From Saccoglossus kowalevskii (Eukaryota; Hemichordata; Enteropneusta; Harrimaniidae), in assembly GCF_000003605.2 (NCBI RefSeq), contig NW_003140817.1:410026-474025 (forward strand): a stretch of DNA of 64,000 bases, in the 5' to 3' direction. The notes under the pieces were generated by a model. It ran no database searches. It saw nothing but the letters and a program-made list of their open reading frames with translations, and was not told the origin of the DNA. Positions 60,255-64,000 of this stretch are shown here, piece by piece (position 1 is the first letter of the stretch; each line of letters starts with the position of its first letter). Both the position numbers and the translations under genes were made by a program.

Positions 60255-61364
60255 AGCAACACAAACAGGGGATTCCCCAATGCACATATTCTCCACATAT
60301 CCAACCAGTCCAGTTTCATATATTCTGACACTTTCCAGAAAGGTGTTTCAGGATATCGAAGCCTAAGCAGGGTTATTGACTGGCACCGGGGACGAGTGTA
60401 CCACGAGGTACTCTACTCCCTTTTTACAGTGTGAACGAAGAAAAAGAAAAACACTGACAAAAAGGGGTGACGACAAAAACTCTCAACACATGTAGGGCAC
60501 ATTGAATTTTTGTCTGCCTAACAAATCGTGAAAGTATGTTACTTGTACATGTGGTTGGCGTCGAGGATGGACATGACGTACCTTTTACGAAGATAATGTT
60601 AATTATGATAACCTAACCAAATTAAACGAAAATACATAAGACCAAATAAGGCGCTGGATACTAATTACAATTTATTGTGATTGGTCACTACCTTACGTCT
60701 GCAGTTGACGGATATGTCAGTGGGATATTAGTCTAAAAAACAGACGGTAGCCTATGGGAGACATGGCGGCGGTTTTAACGAATTCATTAACATTTTTCTA
60801 CTTTGAAACTGAATGGTCACGTGACAGTTACCGTTATTTTCGAAATGTGTCATGGTATTCATAATTATACTATTTTCCCTTTAATAGACAAGTTGCGCGA
60901 GTCGATGTCACATACAATTTTTTGTCCGTGTGTGTCATCAAGTGCGCCATATTATTGATGTTATAGTTTGAAGTAAGTAGTGATATTATCAGAAAATTGA
61001 GACAGTCAAACGAATGTTTAATGTTTGAATTGTACATTATCCTGTAAATTAAATGTGGTCATTCTGGATCTGGCGATTGAGTAAAAAAATTGCAATAGTA
61101 AGATCCTTTATAAACTATACTTGATATCAATCGTAATGGCCGAAAGTTAAGAATAATTGAAATGTAAATGGCCACACAGGGATAAGACATTGAAATAGAT
61201 GCATGAGAGAACTATCCCCAACACAATTTGAATTTGAAACCCCCCAACGATTTATTTTGTATTCAAAGAACAAACGCAAAACATTCCCAGTAACAAAGAA
61301 TTTTTATTTTGTTTCTTATTTTTTTCAGTTTTTATAAAATGTTTTCTGATCTTTTTTTTTCTAG
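60255..61364. other. Intergenic region or intron
   Basis: No exon supported. It ends in a long T-rich tract that would serve the next candidate exon as polypyrimidine tract. Confidence 0.4.
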
Positions 61365-61445
61365 CGTCCAGTATTTGAAGTCAGTGATCGGATGAATGTG
61401 CCAGATCACTTGAAAGTATGGCTGCCTTTAGTTCGACTCAGATGA
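61365..61445 (+). CDS. Candidate terminal coding exon, unknown protein
   Basis: A very strong acceptor (GATCTTTTTTTTTCTAG, ending at 61364) is followed by 26 codons and TGA (61443-61445). The frame is closed by that same TAG upstream, so it can only be read as a spliced exon. The peptide contains RPVFEVSDRMNVP and ends WLPLVRLR. GC content is higher than the surroundings. No family is recognised and upstream exons were not found; a 26-codon frame can arise by chance. Confidence 0.28.
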   Translation, partial: RPVFEVSDRMNVPDHLKVWLPLVRLR

Positions 61446-64000
61446 TCGACATTTCTACACCTCACTACATGTGCTGGTATATGCTATACACTTTTAAGAC
61501 CGTTCTAATATGATCGTTTCCACATTGAGTCTGTCGTGCACAGAGAAGCTTACAGTGACGTAAAGGTTGTCGATAAACTTTTTTTACTCTTTATTCTATA
61601 GCATATCGTTTCAGTATTAACTTAGATTCAATAATTTGAAAACGGAGAGAACGACAGCGAAGACCATCAAATCTTTGACTGCTTGAAAGCTCCTCGCCAG
61701 AATTTCTGGAAGGGGAGATGGATAGTTCACCCCCCCCCTCCGCGAATGTACCATATTCTCCTTTGCCGATTTTATTTTGGATAGACGTAGATAGCAGCAG
61801 AGCGAAACCTTTTATGAAAAATTCTTATTGTGTTTTGATTAGAGCTATGTTCTCAATAATCTTGCAAAAAAACACTATCGAGATGAAGCATTGTATCCTT
61901 CGTTTATCAATCTATTATAAAGCGGCCACTTCTCAAAACATCCACTCCAAACACAAAACACTGACAGATAATCTAAACACACCGCGTATTTTCCCGTTAC
62001 TGCTCAGCTCAGGACTCTCCTTTCCACAGATGGAACGTGTTTCCCACCAGTGGGAATTTTACGATGTTTTACTTGCGGTTAGAGTAACACTCATTTTATA
62101 ACTTTCTCGACCCCGAGGCTCTTTTATCCCTTCCAGATGCCACATTAAACGATATCACACGCTTATCGCTGATACTGCGGGCATTAAAGTGATTGCGAAT
62201 GCGATGGAATAACAGATTGAGTACTTGACCCCTGACCTCCTGCCTGTCGCTTCATCCGTTTTGCCCCCCCCCCCCCGCGAGACGCCTTGTTATGACAGGA
62301 GTGTATATTTGGATGACGTGACACCGATGTTGGAATCACTCCTGGAGGACTTATTTTCAAATATAAACACTGGGAGCTGTTTCGAGCGTTTGGCCACGTG
62401 ACATGCTACAGGAAGTGGTAGCCCCGGACTCGGACTCGTTGGAATCACGTCCTATATGATGGGAATACAGGGTGGTGATCCGATACCATGTAACAGTCAG
62501 TGGTAAAAATCAGCGCTTCTTGCAATTATTTCATCGCCAAAGCATCGCAGTTGCCGCTCAGCGTCGTGTTCGATATAGGCGCCATGCAACTTGTGTGTAA
62601 CGTGTACGAAATGTATTAGTTTCACACGAATTATATATAAACTATGGGGCGTGAACGGCTCATTCAGTCACTTTTTTTACTCGCCATATTGACTTGTTTG
62701 ATGTGATTTATTTCAACAGTCACAGAAAGATCAGGATAGAAAAAAAAAACGGTTACCGGTCTTTTTTTATGATTCATTGCGTATTAATAGACGAAATTTA
62801 CGGGCATTCTGGACATCATAAACTCAGATAGCGTCGATTATGTGGAGGAGGGCTCTATGTGTTAAGGCAGTGGCATGAGTCCATTGCTCCGTATACAACG
62901 CGCGTAACATACTCGGTCTGTTCTATGAAATTCCAAAAGCCATCGTGTCCATATCCGACGAATGCCATATTAGAGACCTCTTTCTACATACCCACCAAAG
63001 TGACATGCAAACATGCGAAGTTACGCAGAATAAATTTCTCCGTCCCAACAACACTGGTTCTCAGAAAATGACAAGAGTAAATTTATTTCCGTAGGCGAAT
63101 AACCAGATAAAGATCAACGCATTACATGATAACATTCGACTCACATGTTTTTCAAGTTTGTTTTGTTTTATTGTAACCGCGTCTGGTTGATATTAGTTGT
63201 CAGCTTTAAACAGAATTGCGAGTCGTTAGTTGATGACATGGCGAGATAAAAACGCCGTTCTAGCATTTCAACCGACTGTATAACTTTTCAACCAGATGTT
63301 ACCAAACGAAGGAAGGACTGTGCGGGGAATAAATCCTCCTGGGGTGAATAATTCAACTCGTTGATAGATCGGGCCATCAACTGGTGTCGTGTTCCCCACA
63401 TTGTTTAAAAAAATGTCAGTAACACGGGGAATTGCGACTGGGTGATTGTGATTATATGGCTACAATTGGCTTCACCTGTGTAGTCGGTTTTAAAAGAAGG
63501 TGTTCCCAAGGTAACATCATTTCATGGAATACGGGCGGAACGTTCAAGGGTAGGATCGTTGATGTCATTGAAATTTGTTGTTATGAAGTTCCCGTTATAT
63601 CTAATGCAGTAATGTCGTGAGGTGGTTCGTACAAAGGCACACCAAAGGTCACATATCCCGGGGGACTGATGTTGTTTATGTAAAGACGTGTTTTGGTAAA
63701 GTGTTCGCAACGCCCCGAAGGCTGATTTGAAACATGCTGCCTCGAAATCGTTGATGGACGTCACGTCACTTCTGACAAGTTGACATCGTCAAACCAGAAT
63801 AAGCCTGCCAGTTGGCGGTCCAAACTATTTATGACCTAGGGGCTACCAGCTTGCTCCTCTTCAGTGAGAAAATGCATGCTGTTATATGTATTATGTGTAA
63901 CTAATTCGCATCTGAAATAAAACGCTTCAACCTCGTCCACCCCTAAACAGCGAAATGGTGTCGCCTGGTTACCCTTAGGACGGGCCATCAGATGGCAGTC
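61446..64000. other. Right-hand flank
   Basis: No supported gene. A 127-codon + frame (61718-62101) lacks motifs. C runs lie near 61731 and 62264. Confidence 0.4.

Overview
This is a eukaryotic, animal-type window. It is AT-rich and gene-poor, has split genes with consensus splice sites, and carries three runs of N (assembly gaps at 3518-3786, 17942-18233 and 29160-29379). The protein types fit a marine invertebrate: an intronless replication-dependent histone H1 with a metazoan 3' stem-loop, a RUNDC1-like RUN-domain C-terminus, and an intron-split secreted cysteine-rich peptide. The H1 sequence and repeat content make an invertebrate deuterostome (for example a hemichordate) plausible. The phylum cannot be fixed from the sequence alone.

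Layout. 1-5.9 kb (+): the last three coding exons of a RUNDC1-like gene, with a Helentron/HINE-like mobile element in its last intron. 5.9-10.6 kb: AT-rich flank with one copy of a TACTGTAAA-ended MITE family. 10.66-13.86 kb: a 48-bp minisatellite of about 66 units, with one homogenised block and one block in a 238-bp higher-order pattern. 15.1-15.9 kb (-): a solitary histone H1 gene with stem-loop, U7-type downstream element and an E2F-like site. 18.8-19.5 kb: two weak candidate exons. 23.3-26.7 kb: a transposon cluster (a 351-bp MITE, a ~480-bp foldback element, and a 1134-bp long-TIR element with TAATA duplications). 34.4-36.5 kb (+): a two-exon gene for a 165-residue secreted precursor with signal peptide, strongly acidic pro-segment and basic eight-cysteine region, plus CCAAT and TATA boxes. 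37-64 kb: mostly non-coding, with hAT-like MITEs with 5-bp target duplications, a repeat family carrying a YY1-like motif, a diverged tandem duplication, and two weak candidate terminal exons.

The most unusual signal is a set of ultrashort palindromic insertions, 14 to 34 bp long. Each sits exactly between 7- or 8-bp direct repeats, at 32.5, 37.7, 40.5, 47.5, 48.7 and 49.9 kb. They behave like TIR-only transposons, far below the usual MITE size. The three genes share no evident pathway; most of the window records mobile-element activity between unrelated genes.
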